64,000 bases of DNA from an uncultured Chitinophaga sp. (GTDB taxonomy: Bacteria; Bacteroidota; Bacteroidia; Chitinophagales; Chitinophagaceae), in NCBI RefSeq assembly GCF_902168175.1, contig NZ_CABHOU010000101.1:1-64000 (forward strand). The letters run 5' to 3'. Numbering within the stretch: the stretch's first letter is position 1; each line of letters begins with the position of its first letter. Made by a program: the position numbers and the translations under genes. This document shows, piece after piece, positions 36,489 to 45,858 of the stretch. The notes below the pieces were generated by a model. That model did not search any database. It had not been told where the DNA came from and saw only the letters and a list, made by a program, of their open reading frames with translations.

Positions 36489-37238
36489 CTATTTGCCCGG
36501 CATGAGTTTCTTCAGAAGGGCTTCTTTTCTTGATCGGGATACATCAACTTCTGCCCCGTCCGTCATCAGTAAAGTGCCGCCTTCGCCACGACTGTATTTC
36601 TTCACCTCGTCGAGGTTTACAAGACAAGAATGATGGACACGCAGGAAGTTATATTCCTCGAGCATTTCTTCTATTTCTTTCAGCGTGCGGGAGATCACCA
36701 GTTTCTGCTGCTCTTTGAGCGTAAAAACCGTGTAGTTACTGCTGGCATTGCAGTAAAGGATAGTATCTACCGGAATGATCTGTAATCCATCGAGTGTGGG
36801 TAAAGCTATACGATTAACAGCGGTTTGGGGTTGATGGTAACGTTGCAGCAGTAACTCCATTTGCTGTTGCAGCGATGGTTGCTGACGGCCGCTTACCTTC
36901 TTAACCGCCGCCTTCAGTTCTTCCACATCCACCGGTTTAAGCAGGTAGTCGAGCGCGCTGAAGCGGATGGCTTTAATGGCGTACTGATCGTAACTGGTGG
37001 TAAAGATGCAGTCGAACCCGATAGGTGCCAGCATTTCCAATACTTCGAAGCCGTTGAGGTAAGGCATTTCAATGTCAAGGAACACCAGTTGAGGCTGAAG
37101 TTCACGCACCAGCTTCACCGCCTCCTTTGCGTTATTGCAAAGCGCTTCCACCTTCACTTCCGGACAATGTTTCTTTAGCAGGGTGGCCAACGCCTGGCTG
37201 GCGTAAGGTTCGTCGTCAATAATCACCGCTTTAATCAT
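36489..37238 (-). CDS. LytTR response regulator
   Basis: 249 residues. Receiver domain (1-120) with the phosphoacceptor Asp in LVFLDIEMPYLNG and DD near the N-terminus (IIDDEPYA); C-terminal LytTR DNA-binding domain with ILYCNASSNYTVFTLK and NFLRVHHSCLVNLDEVKKY. The start overlaps the end of the histidine kinase gene by 8 bases, so the two form a LytS/LytR-type pair. Targets probably include the receptor gene at 34205 (inference from position). Confidence 0.95.
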   Translation of the reverse strand: MIKAVIIDDEPYASQALATLLKKHCPEVKVEALCNNAKEAVKLVRELQPQLVFLDIEMPYLNGFEVLEMLAPIGFDCIFTTSYDQYAIKAIRFSALDYLLKPVDVEELKAAVKKVSGRQQPSLQQQMELLLQRYHQPQTAVNRIALPTLDGLQIIPVDTILYCNASSNYTVFTLKEQQKLVISRTLKEIEEMLEEYNFLRVHHSCLVNLDEVKKYSRGEGGTLLMTDGAEVDVSRSRKEALLKKLMPGK

Positions 37239-39063
37239 GGGCCTGTTTATTATGGATCTTTAAAATTACGCGGGTACCTGCTACCTGTTCATTTGCATCC
37301 AGTACATCATCCATCACGAAAGAAGTACCCTCCACTTCCCCGTTGAAGATCGCCAGCCGCTCCGCACTTAAGCGGTTGCCGAACGAGGCGCCTTTCTCTA
37401 CCGGGCTGGTATTTAAGTCCTTCGCTTTCCTGCGACCGATGCCGTTATCGCTGATGGTACAAATGAGCACTTCACGCTCCATGGCAAAATAGATGGTGAG
37501 CTGTCCCTTTCCTTCCTTGTGCAGCAAACCATGCCAGATAGCATTTTCGCAGAAAGGCTGCAGGATGAAGGAAGGCACGTTTACCATGGAGGCATGCAGT
37601 CCGTTTTCAAAAGAAATATCATAATCAAACGCCTGTTTGAAGCGCAGTTGTTCCATGTTCAGGTACAGCCGCAACATAGTTAGTTCCTCCTCCAGCGTTA
37701 CTACAGTTTTACCAGCGTTCACCAGCACCATGCGAATCAATTTGGAGAAACGGGTGAGGTATTCAGATGCTTTATCGCCTTCTTCCGCCAATATAAAATG
37801 ATTGATGGCCGTGAGACAATTAAAGATAAAATGCGGGTTCATCTGCGCGCGCAGTGCCTGCATCTTCAATTCATCCGCCCGCTGGCGAAGGTGCAGCTTT
37901 TCGTTTTTATGGCGAAGGATTATGATGAACAGCACGAACAGCGCTACCAGTACGATAGCCACAATAGTAACACCCAATATGTTCCGCTGCGCGATCAGTT
38001 TTTCAGATTCTTCCTCCTGGCGGAAAGTGAAGAGCTGGCGTTTATAATTTTCAGAAAATACAGAGTCTTTCAGCCGCTCGTACATACGCTGGTACTGCAA
38101 TGCCTGCTTGTGGTGCCCGCGTGCTTCAGAAATAGCCGCCAGTATTTCATAAGCGTCCCTTTTGTTTTGCCGGGCCCCGCGAACAGAAGAGTGTTCCAGC
38201 GATCCATTGACAATGGCCGCCGCCTTTTCGAGATCACCCTGTTGCAGGTATACGCGCCCCATACCCAACATGGCGGCGATAATAATATTACCGTCGGTCG
38301 TTAACTTCGCTTCACGGTACAAGGTGTCGTAATAGGTAAAGGCAACATCGTACTTCTTTTCCTGCATATAGCTATCGCCCAAACGAAGGCGTACGATCTT
38401 ACTGCGTGGGTTGCCGATAAGCGCTTTTTTATAATAGGCGCGTGCTGTTTTAATATCACCCTGCGCGGCGAACAGTTCGCCTATGCGGTGGTTCATTTCG
38501 CGGAATGGGTACTGTCCGCGGTAAGGCTGGAGCGCCTCCGCCTTGTCATAATACTCCATAGCCGTTTCATAATCGCCCAGGTTCGTATACAGCGCTCCCA
38601 TCTGCACCAGCGATAATATCCAGTTATCCTGCTGCCCCTTATGTTTATCGAAAAACGCCAGTGCTTCCGTAACCGTGATAAAGGCATTTTCGTAATCGCC
38701 CATATCGTCGTAAATATTACTGAGTATACGGAGAGCGCCGCCGATATTACTGGTAGCACCGGCTTTACGGTAATAACCGATCGCCAGTTTAACAGTATCT
38801 ATCGCTGCCGGGGAATACCCCATATACCAAAGGGCCTGAGCTACACCCTGTAATGCATCGCCCTTCCAGTAGTAATTGTCGATGGACACCGCTATTTTCA
38901 GTGCCTCATGATACTGCGCGTAAGCCTCTTTAGGTAAAAAGCGCCAGAGGTATCCGTTCCCGCTGCGCACCAACCGCTGGCAACTATCCTGAGGACTGTC
39001 TGCCGCCGTTGCGGTAGCCAGGTATAAACAGGCCAATAAAAGAAACATTACGAATTTGCGCAT
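37231..39063 (-). CDS. TPR-containing sensor histidine kinase, LytS/YehU type
   Basis: 610 residues from the ATG at 39063 (a GTG lies immediately before it). Signal peptide (MRKFVMFLLLACLYLATATA), a periplasmic TPR array (about 25-330), one transmembrane helix (ILGVTIVAIVLVALFVLFIIIL), a short coiled coil, and the His-kinase domain: H-box MNPHFIFNCLTAINHFI, N-box CENAIWHGLLHKEGKG and G-box DNGIGRRKA. This domain order is standard for Bacteroidota LytS-type kinases. Signal sensed by the TPR domain is unknown. Coupled with the regulator at 36489. Confidence 0.94.
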   Translation of the reverse strand: MRKFVMFLLLACLYLATATAADSPQDSCQRLVRSGNGYLWRFLPKEAYAQYHEALKIAVSIDNYYWKGDALQGVAQALWYMGYSPAAIDTVKLAIGYYRKAGATSNIGGALRILSNIYDDMGDYENAFITVTEALAFFDKHKGQQDNWILSLVQMGALYTNLGDYETAMEYYDKAEALQPYRGQYPFREMNHRIGELFAAQGDIKTARAYYKKALIGNPRSKIVRLRLGDSYMQEKKYDVAFTYYDTLYREAKLTTDGNIIIAAMLGMGRVYLQQGDLEKAAAIVNGSLEHSSVRGARQNKRDAYEILAAISEARGHHKQALQYQRMYERLKDSVFSENYKRQLFTFRQEEESEKLIAQRNILGVTIVAIVLVALFVLFIIILRHKNEKLHLRQRADELKMQALRAQMNPHFIFNCLTAINHFILAEEGDKASEYLTRFSKLIRMVLVNAGKTVVTLEEELTMLRLYLNMEQLRFKQAFDYDISFENGLHASMVNVPSFILQPFCENAIWHGLLHKEGKGQLTIYFAMEREVLICTISDNGIGRRKAKDLNTSPVEKGASFGNRLSAERLAIFNGEVEGTSFVMDDVLDANEQVAGTRVILKIHNKQAHD

Positions 39064-39237
39064 CACGCGCTAAACTAGTAAAATCCGGGCAGTTTGCGGG
39101 TGAGAATGATCGGTTAACGGGGTTGGCTGAGCCGTTACCGTCCGATTCCCATCCTCCCGTTGAACGGAGCGTCGCCACTGAAGCTAAACCGGAGATCTGT
39201 TGCCTGTCCCCCAAAAACCTTACTTTTACTCCCGTAT

Positions 39238-40566
39238 ATGGATCAACCACAACTTACCCGGAAGATTGGAATAGTACAGGCTACGGCAATTAATATGACC
39301 GACATGGTGGGCATAGGGCCCTTCGTAGTGCTGAGTGTAGTAGCTGAAATCATGCACGGGCCGGGGTTCCTGTACGCCTGGATCGCGGGTGCGGTGCTTT
39401 CGCTTATCGATGCCATGGTGTGGAGCGAGTTTGGCGCCACCTTCCCCAAAGCTGGCGGGAGTTACAACTTTTTGAAAGAAGGATTTGGGCCGCGTACCGG
39501 TAAACTAATGAGTTTCCTGTTTGTGTGGCAAACTATGATACAGGCCCCGTTGGTGATCGCTTCGGCCGCCATCGGCTTTTCGCAGTATGCCGGTTATTTA
39601 ATGCCCCTGGGCTTCTGGGGCTCCAAAGCTGTTAGCGGCGGCGTAGTACTGCTCATCGTGCTACTACTTTACCGTAACATCGAAACCATCGGAAAAATAA
39701 GCGTGTTACTCTGGGCCGGCGTATTGGCCACCATGGCCTGGATCATTGGCAGCGGCCTGGCCCACGGCAATTTCCTGGAACCTATCCGCCACATCAACGA
39801 TGGACTCGAAATCAATTATGCGTTTGGTGCAGCGCTTGGATTTGCCTGTGTGAAAACGATTTACAGTTACCTCGGCTACTACAATGTATGCCACCTGGGC
39901 GGTGAGATCACCCAACCGGAGCATAACATCCCCCGCAGCATGCTCATTTCTATTGCGGGCATCACCATTCTTTACCTTTGCATGAACATCAGTGTAGCCT
40001 CTGTACTGCCGCTGGAAACGATTGAAAAAAGCCAGTTCGTGGTAAGCGAGTTCATTGAAGCACTGGCCGGACCCATAGCAGGTACCATCGTTACCGTGAT
40101 GATCCTGTGGGTAGCATTTGCTTCTGTATTTTCCGCCACGCTGGGGTATAGCCGTATTCCTTTTGCTGCTGCGCAGGATGGCGCTTTCTTCAAGGTTTTC
40201 GCACGCCTCCACCCTACCAAAAACTTCCCGCATATATCGTTGTTATTTTTGGGCGGCGTGGCGTTTGTGTTCAGCCTGTTGTTTAAGATCAAAGATGTAA
40301 TTAGTGCGATATTAGCGATGCGTATACTTGTGCAGTTCATAGCGCAGGCAGTAGGGCTTATGCTGCTGAGCCGCCGCAATGGCCGTTCCTTCTTCAAATG
40401 GCGCATGCCGCTTTATCCAATTCCGGTTATACTGGCGATCCTTATATGGATAGGCATTTTTATTTCCACCGGGCCGCTTATGATGATAGCCGGTACTTCG
40501 GTAACGCTGTTGGGGATAGCCGTTTACTTTGTGAAGGAAAAGGTCGCGAAGGAAAACGTGCTGTAA
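39238..40566 (+). CDS. APC-superfamily amino acid permease
   Basis: 442 residues from the ATG at 39238; an in-frame start at 39160 adds 26 residues upstream of the usual permease N-terminus and is unlikely. Multi-spanning inner membrane protein with about 12 transmembrane helices. The first helix carries the APC Gly motif (NMTDMVGIGPFVVLS), and GATFPKAGGSYNFLKEGFGPRTG matches the conserved helix 2-3 region. Expected to import amino acids or polyamines by proton or sodium symport or by exchange; substrate is not deducible. Confidence 0.92.
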   Translation: MDQPQLTRKIGIVQATAINMTDMVGIGPFVVLSVVAEIMHGPGFLYAWIAGAVLSLIDAMVWSEFGATFPKAGGSYNFLKEGFGPRTGKLMSFLFVWQTMIQAPLVIASAAIGFSQYAGYLMPLGFWGSKAVSGGVVLLIVLLLYRNIETIGKISVLLWAGVLATMAWIIGSGLAHGNFLEPIRHINDGLEINYAFGAALGFACVKTIYSYLGYYNVCHLGGEITQPEHNIPRSMLISIAGITILYLCMNISVASVLPLETIEKSQFVVSEFIEALAGPIAGTIVTVMILWVAFASVFSATLGYSRIPFAAAQDGAFFKVFARLHPTKNFPHISLLFLGGVAFVFSLLFKIKDVISAILAMRILVQFIAQAVGLMLLSRRNGRSFFKWRMPLYPIPVILAILIWIGIFISTGPLMMIAGTSVTLLGIAVYFVKEKVAKENVL

Positions 40567-40609
40567 GCAAAAGAAGCCGCCATTCGGCAGCCTCTTGTAT
40601 CTGTCACTA

Positions 40610-42703
40610 TTAATTTACCGGCACCAAACTTACGGCTGCACCGCCACCGGGAGCCAGCTTCAGGCGCAGCGTCGATTTATAGTCTACGTCGATCGTTTTT
40701 ATCGTGAATGATTCGGGATTGAGATACCAGTCGGCATTCTCGCCATCCGCATACACAGTTGCCTTATATTTCTTTCCTTTTTCCAGGAAGTCGAGTTTGA
40801 TATCAGACTTGCGCGCCTGCTCGTCCGTAACCGCCCCAATAAACCATTTGGCACCCTGCTTCCGTGCAATCGTAAGGTAGTCGCCCGGTTCGGCTTCCAG
40901 CACTTTTGATTCGTCCCAGGTTAAGGGTACATCGCGGATAAACTGGAAGGCGTCTAAATGCGCTTCGTAGTGTTCGGGATAGTCGGCGGCCATTTGCAGC
41001 GGGCTATACAGCGTTACGTAAAGGGCCAGTTGTTTACACAGGGTTGTATGTACACGGCGGCTGGTATCATAGCTGAAGTTGCGCAGTTTAAAGATGCCAG
41101 GTGTGTAATCCATCGGGCCGCCAATAAGCCTTGTGAAAGGCAATATCGTTTCGTGTTCGGGCCGGTTGCCCTTACTAAATGCATTGTATTCATTACCCCT
41201 CGCCGCTTCGCTGGCTACCCAGTTAGGCCAGGTGCGTTGCAGGCCGGTGGGACGAACAGGTTCGTGCATATCCACCATCACCTGGTGTTGCGCGGCTTTT
41301 TCGGCTACACGCAGGTAGTGGTCTACCATCCATTGCCCATCGTGGTGTTCGCCGCGCGGGATAATTTTGCCTACATAGCCGGTTTTGACTGCGGGGTAGC
41401 CGAACTGGTTCATAAAACGGTAAGCCGAATCGAGGCGGCGTTCGTAATTCGTAGCCGAGCCTGATGTTTCGTTGTGCATGATCATTTGTACACCTTTGCT
41501 TTTTGCGTACGCCATAATGCCTGGCAGGTCGAAGTCACGGTAAGGTGTTACGAAATCAAACACATTCTCTTTCCAATTCCCGAACCAGTCTTCCCAGCCT
41601 GTGTTCCAGCCTTCTACCAGCACGGCGTCTATTCCGTTTTTGGAGGCGAAGTCGATGTAACGTTTTACGTTCGCAGTATTGGCGCCATGACGGCCGTTCG
41701 GGATAGGCAGGCCATTTGTACTCAGACTGTCGGCATAGTCGGAGTAACTCCAGGTGCTTTTACCAGCCTGCATTTCCCACCATACGCCCACGAACTTCAT
41801 GGGTTTTATCCAGCTGGTATTGGCTATCCTTGAAGGTTCGTTAAGGTTAAGGATGATGCGGGAGCTGAGGATGCCGGTAGCCTTATCACTTACAATAACC
41901 GTTCGCCAGGGAGTGAAAAACGGGGCATGCAGATAAGCTTTGTTGCCTACGGCATCGGGCACCAGGTGGGCAGTTAACGTGTAATCCGCTTTATCCGCGT
42001 GTAACATCATAGCCGGGAAACCGATTAATGCCGCTTCGTGGATATTGATGTACAGGCCGTTGTCACTTTTCATCATCAGCGGTGTTTGCACCGCATAACG
42101 ATCAGGCGCCGTGCGTACGGCTATATCTGTGCTTTTCTCCACCATTTCTTTATTGTCGATAGCGGAGAATTTGCCCGTTGTATAAGAATATTCGTTCGTG
42201 TCGTAATCGCCCGGGACCCAGAAGGTTTTATGATCGCCGGTTAAGCGAAACTGCGTGCGTTCGCCGGTTACCACGAAGTATTTAAGTCCGCCCTGTTTCG
42301 GGAACACATAACGAAAGCCTACGCCATCGGCAAATACACGAAACTCGATATCGAGCAGGCGAAATGGATGCCGTTGTTGTTGCAGGTGTACGGTGAGCTG
42401 GCGATAATGATTACGGATGTTCTTTTCTTCTCCCCATACCGTTTGCCAGGTTTCATCTGTTACGTTTTCCTCCGTACCCAGCACTTTAAAGCCTTTGTAA
42501 AACAGGCTGTCATCTTCTAAAGTAAACCCGAGCTTCGAGGGCAGTATAATGGGATTGTTTTTGTAGTCGACTGTATACACAGGCTGGCCATTCCCATCTA
42601 AAGAGAAATTCAGTTTCACGTTGTCCAACCCGGCAGTTTGTGCTTTAACGCCCAGTGCTGTGGCGAGCAACAGCCAACCGGTGATCATGTTCTTAAGTAC
42701 CAT
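40610..42703 (-). CDS. GH97 alpha-glucosidase, SusB-like
   Basis: 697 residues, signal peptide MVLKNMITGWLLLATALGVKA. GH97 architecture: N-terminal beta-sandwich, (beta/alpha)8 barrel, C-terminal beta domain. The inverting (SusB) subgroup is indicated by the Glu residues in MHNETSGSATNYERRL, VDMHEPVRPTGL and ASEAARGNEYNAF, which match the calcium-binding and catalytic Glu positions of Bacteroides SusB. SusB releases glucose from alpha-glucans. It is the last gene of the Sus-like operon, 18 bases after the GH71/99-like gene. Subgroup call rests on remembered SusB motifs. Confidence 0.9.
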   Translation of the reverse strand: MVLKNMITGWLLLATALGVKAQTAGLDNVKLNFSLDGNGQPVYTVDYKNNPIILPSKLGFTLEDDSLFYKGFKVLGTEENVTDETWQTVWGEEKNIRNHYRQLTVHLQQQRHPFRLLDIEFRVFADGVGFRYVFPKQGGLKYFVVTGERTQFRLTGDHKTFWVPGDYDTNEYSYTTGKFSAIDNKEMVEKSTDIAVRTAPDRYAVQTPLMMKSDNGLYINIHEAALIGFPAMMLHADKADYTLTAHLVPDAVGNKAYLHAPFFTPWRTVIVSDKATGILSSRIILNLNEPSRIANTSWIKPMKFVGVWWEMQAGKSTWSYSDYADSLSTNGLPIPNGRHGANTANVKRYIDFASKNGIDAVLVEGWNTGWEDWFGNWKENVFDFVTPYRDFDLPGIMAYAKSKGVQMIMHNETSGSATNYERRLDSAYRFMNQFGYPAVKTGYVGKIIPRGEHHDGQWMVDHYLRVAEKAAQHQVMVDMHEPVRPTGLQRTWPNWVASEAARGNEYNAFSKGNRPEHETILPFTRLIGGPMDYTPGIFKLRNFSYDTSRRVHTTLCKQLALYVTLYSPLQMAADYPEHYEAHLDAFQFIRDVPLTWDESKVLEAEPGDYLTIARKQGAKWFIGAVTDEQARKSDIKLDFLEKGKKYKATVYADGENADWYLNPESFTIKTIDVDYKSTLRLKLAPGGGAAVSLVPVN

Positions 42704-42721
42704 ATTGTTCTTACTGTTTTT

Positions 42722-43951
42722 TTAATGAATGCCCGACAGCAAGGCCTTTGCTTCGTTCACCCGTAATGCCGCCAGGTTGGCGTATATCTCTTCCAGCTGC
42801 TCCTGCACCGGGGGATTGTCTGCATACTTCACCTTTGCCGCATACCAGGCATTTATCAACTCAAATACCTCTGCGCTTACATTTACGCCCAGCCGTTGTT
42901 GTAACCACTCCAGGTAGGCGTATTTCGAATTCACCGTAGGCTCTATCACGGTGCCTTCTCCATAGTCGTTCCAGGTAGGGATCTGCACATACTCAGCATC
43001 GCTGTTTAAGGCCAGGTCGAGCGTTGATTTAAACGTATTAAGCCCATCGGGTTCAATCGTAAAGGTGGGGCCGCCCCAACCGCCGTCTGCATAAAAAGCT
43101 TTAAAGGCGGGATAGGCGGATGCGATTTTCTGAACGCCTGCCCTGGCATAAAACTTTTGCAGGCTTACCAGATGATCGGCGTTAATCCATGCGAACTCGC
43201 CGGTGGCATTATTACCGGCCCTGTGTGCATGGTCCCAGAGCGTGAAAAACGCGGGCGGCGACTTAAACACGGCAAACACCTGCGTCCACTCACGTGGTGT
43301 ATTAAAGGTTTGCGGCCCAAAGACCATCAGCAATGGTTTACCACCTGTTTTCACATAATTGGGCATGGAAAAGAAATGTTGCTCCATATACCTCATGTCT
43401 TTTTGGGCCGCATCCAGTTTGTTCGTAATCGCGCCCTTGTTAAAAGCGATGTTCACATTCTGGTCCTCATAAACAATTGCATAGGTTAAGCCCGCCTTTT
43501 GCAGCTGGCGGATGATCTTTTCTGTATTCTCCGCATTCTTCGGATAATCGTATAACTGGATCGTACCCGGCCAGTCGATGAACACGCCATCAATCCCACT
43601 CATCTTCATCATCATTAACTGGTAAGCAATAATGGCGCTATCGCCCGAGGCGTAAGGACCTGTAAGCGGGTAATAATATGCGGCCACCTGCCTTATGCCT
43701 GCACTGTCGATATCCGGATTACGGTTGGCCATTGTCCAGTGCTGCCCCCAAACGCCAGCGGGTATATTGGTTTGTTTGTTCTCGAACCAGGGCATCAGGT
43801 GAGCGAATACTTTTTTCTGCACTGTTTTTTGCACGGCCACGGGCACGAGCTTTTTCACTACGGCAGTATCTGCGCCCCCAGCGGGTTGTGCAGCGCCCGA
43901 GCAGCCTGAAAAGGCAAGCCACAGGCTGCCGTACAGGAAAATACTTTTCAT
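42722..43951 (-). CDS. GH71/GH99-like glycoside hydrolase lipoprotein
   Basis: 409 residues. Lipoprotein signal MKSIFLYGSLWLAFSGC, acylated Cys in FSGC. The barrel resembles the GH71/GH99-like group: VFAHLMPWFENK, AAYYYPLTGPY, GVFIDWPGT, TYAIVYEDQN, GKPLLMVFGP and VQIPTWNDYGEGTVIEP. GH71 members are endo-alpha-1,3-glucanases and GH99 members endo-alpha-mannanases/mannosidases, so an endo-acting alpha-glycanase is expected. Linked to SusC/D and a SusB-type GH97, which favours an alpha-glucan over mannan. Substrate is inference. Confidence 0.82.
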   Translation of the reverse strand: MKSIFLYGSLWLAFSGCSGAAQPAGGADTAVVKKLVPVAVQKTVQKKVFAHLMPWFENKQTNIPAGVWGQHWTMANRNPDIDSAGIRQVAAYYYPLTGPYASGDSAIIAYQLMMMKMSGIDGVFIDWPGTIQLYDYPKNAENTEKIIRQLQKAGLTYAIVYEDQNVNIAFNKGAITNKLDAAQKDMRYMEQHFFSMPNYVKTGGKPLLMVFGPQTFNTPREWTQVFAVFKSPPAFFTLWDHAHRAGNNATGEFAWINADHLVSLQKFYARAGVQKIASAYPAFKAFYADGGWGGPTFTIEPDGLNTFKSTLDLALNSDAEYVQIPTWNDYGEGTVIEPTVNSKYAYLEWLQQRLGVNVSAEVFELINAWYAAKVKYADNPPVQEQLEEIYANLAALRVNEAKALLSGIH

Positions 43952-44010
43952 GTGCGGTATAATGTGCCGGTGCAGAACGTTCGTCCCGCACCGGCTATTG
44001 AAATATTAGT

Positions 44011-45858
44011 TTAGTACACCGGGTTCTGCTGACCAGCCATCGCCGGATTTGAGTTCAGCTCATTGATAGGTATAGGCCAGGCGTACGACTTGTTGTTCCA
44101 GGTAAACGCTGTGCCATTGAGGGCCCTGGCGGTTACATAGAAAGCCGCTTCGGAATCGCCTATGTGCCAGCGGCACATATCGAACCACCACTGTGCCTCG
44201 TTAAACAGCTCGGCCCAGCGTTCGTAGTACAAAGGATTGTTACCTAACACCGGGTCGTTGGCTTTCTTAGCCATCGTTTCGGCGGTAAGACTGGCATAAT
44301 CTACGGGTGAAGCGGCGTTGATCGCGTAACCATAAGCTCTTCTCTTCACCTTGTTCAGGTATTCGAGTGCCGTACCGGTTTCGGAAGAGGCAGCGCAGGC
44401 TTCGGCATATAACAGGTAAATATCGGCCAGTCGCAGGATGTAAATGTTCGCATTATCGGCAGGACCTACGTTATTAATATCGTTGAAGAGCGGCGCGAAT
44501 TTACGGAAGCTCCAGCCCAACTGTGTATTCAGGTTAGCATCGCCCATGATATAAGAAGGGCGCGCTACCGGGTACCAGTTAATGCCATCACGTTTAACAG
44601 AATCGAGCCAGGGTTGCACGGTGTTAACGTACAGGCGAGGATCGGCTGTTTTATTCGTTCTCACGGCCAGCGCTTTCGCTTTATACACCGGGTCCATGAT
44701 CAGTTTAGGATTGGTGTAACTGGCGGGTTTGGTATTATCGAAGGCTGGATTGTTTACCAGTGTATACGAGCCTTCCGAATAACCAAAGCGAAGGATGTTT
44801 TTATCGTGCATACCGATGTTACCGCCATAACCCAAAGGCAGGGACGCATTCTCGGTACCATCAAGTCCCAGTGCATAGGGAGGAAATATCAAACCATTGA
44901 TGGATGTAGCATTAGCGGCATCGCTGTACACACCGTAACCACCTTTGGAATCCTGGTCGATGTTGAGTTCGAACAGCGATTCTTCATTGAATTCGTTGGC
45001 GCTTATACCAATGAACGCATCGCGGTATTTACCGTATGGCATCAGTGTTTTACCACTGTTATCAATGACATCTTTTAAGGTAGTTTTAGCTTTGGGCCAG
45101 TCTTTACGGAACACGTAAGCTTTACCCAGCAGGCCTTTGGCCGACCATTCGGTGGCTCTGCCCACATCATTACCTGTCCAGTTTTTACCTTTCAGTAAAG
45201 TAGCGGCTTTTGTCAGATCGCTTTCTATCAGTGTCCAAACTGCGGTGATGGAACTACGTGGCTGCTGTGTAGTTTCAAAGCTGGAAGGCAGGCCGCTGAA
45301 GATGGGTACACCCAGTGTGTCTTTGGGCGTTGGATTTACCAGGTGGTCCTGTCCATACAGGTTTTCCAGCGTAAAATAGTAGTAAGCGCGCAGGAAGTAG
45401 GCCTGTCCGCGTACATAATCGATTTCGGGTTTATCAGCAGCTTTGGCGTAGTTCTGTTCGAAGAAGTCGGCACCGGCCAGGGCCACGTTACAATTTTTTA
45501 CACCTGCGTACAACGCTGTCCAAACACCTTCTACAAAACCATTACCGGGTGTCATCTCACTTACGGTGATAAAACCTTTCCAGTTATCGTCTGAATACGC
45601 CGCGTTACCTGCATGGGTAGCATTGGCCATCATTTTAGTGAGATAGTTAAAGCCGAACAGGTTCTGGTCGCGCAGGTTCGAGTAACAAGGCGCCAGTACG
45701 CTCTGCAGCGCGCTCAAACTGGACGGGTAGTTGCTGGTGGAATACTGGTCTTGGGGCCCTACCAGCTCCGGATCTTTTTTACAGCCAGTTACGGTTACTG
45801 CTGCTACGATCATGAGGGCAAATATCTTATTATACATATTGTTCAGTTTTTGCAGCAT
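44011..45858 (-). CDS. SusD/RagB-type surface lipoprotein
   Basis: 615 residues from the ATG that overlaps the SusC stop (TAATG); ATG at 45837 is an alternative that gives a tighter lipoprotein signal (MYNKIFALMIVAAVTVTGC). Acylated Cys in VTGC. SusD signatures present: RGQAYFLRAYYYFTLENLYG, IYILRLADIYLLYAEACAASSETGTALEYLNKVKRRAYG and YYERWAELFNEAQWWFDMCRW. Surface glycan-binding partner of the SusC encoded upstream. Confidence 0.95.
   Translation of the reverse strand: MLQKLNNMYNKIFALMIVAAVTVTGCKKDPELVGPQDQYSTSNYPSSLSALQSVLAPCYSNLRDQNLFGFNYLTKMMANATHAGNAAYSDDNWKGFITVSEMTPGNGFVEGVWTALYAGVKNCNVALAGADFFEQNYAKAADKPEIDYVRGQAYFLRAYYYFTLENLYGQDHLVNPTPKDTLGVPIFSGLPSSFETTQQPRSSITAVWTLIESDLTKAATLLKGKNWTGNDVGRATEWSAKGLLGKAYVFRKDWPKAKTTLKDVIDNSGKTLMPYGKYRDAFIGISANEFNEESLFELNIDQDSKGGYGVYSDAANATSINGLIFPPYALGLDGTENASLPLGYGGNIGMHDKNILRFGYSEGSYTLVNNPAFDNTKPASYTNPKLIMDPVYKAKALAVRTNKTADPRLYVNTVQPWLDSVKRDGINWYPVARPSYIMGDANLNTQLGWSFRKFAPLFNDINNVGPADNANIYILRLADIYLLYAEACAASSETGTALEYLNKVKRRAYGYAINAASPVDYASLTAETMAKKANDPVLGNNPLYYERWAELFNEAQWWFDMCRWHIGDSEAAFYVTARALNGTAFTWNNKSYAWPIPINELNSNPAMAGQQNPVY

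Noticed and set aside
40572..40593. Weak hairpin between the convergent APC permease and GH97 genes.
   Set aside because: The perfect stem is only four base pairs with an internal bulge; not convincing as a terminator.
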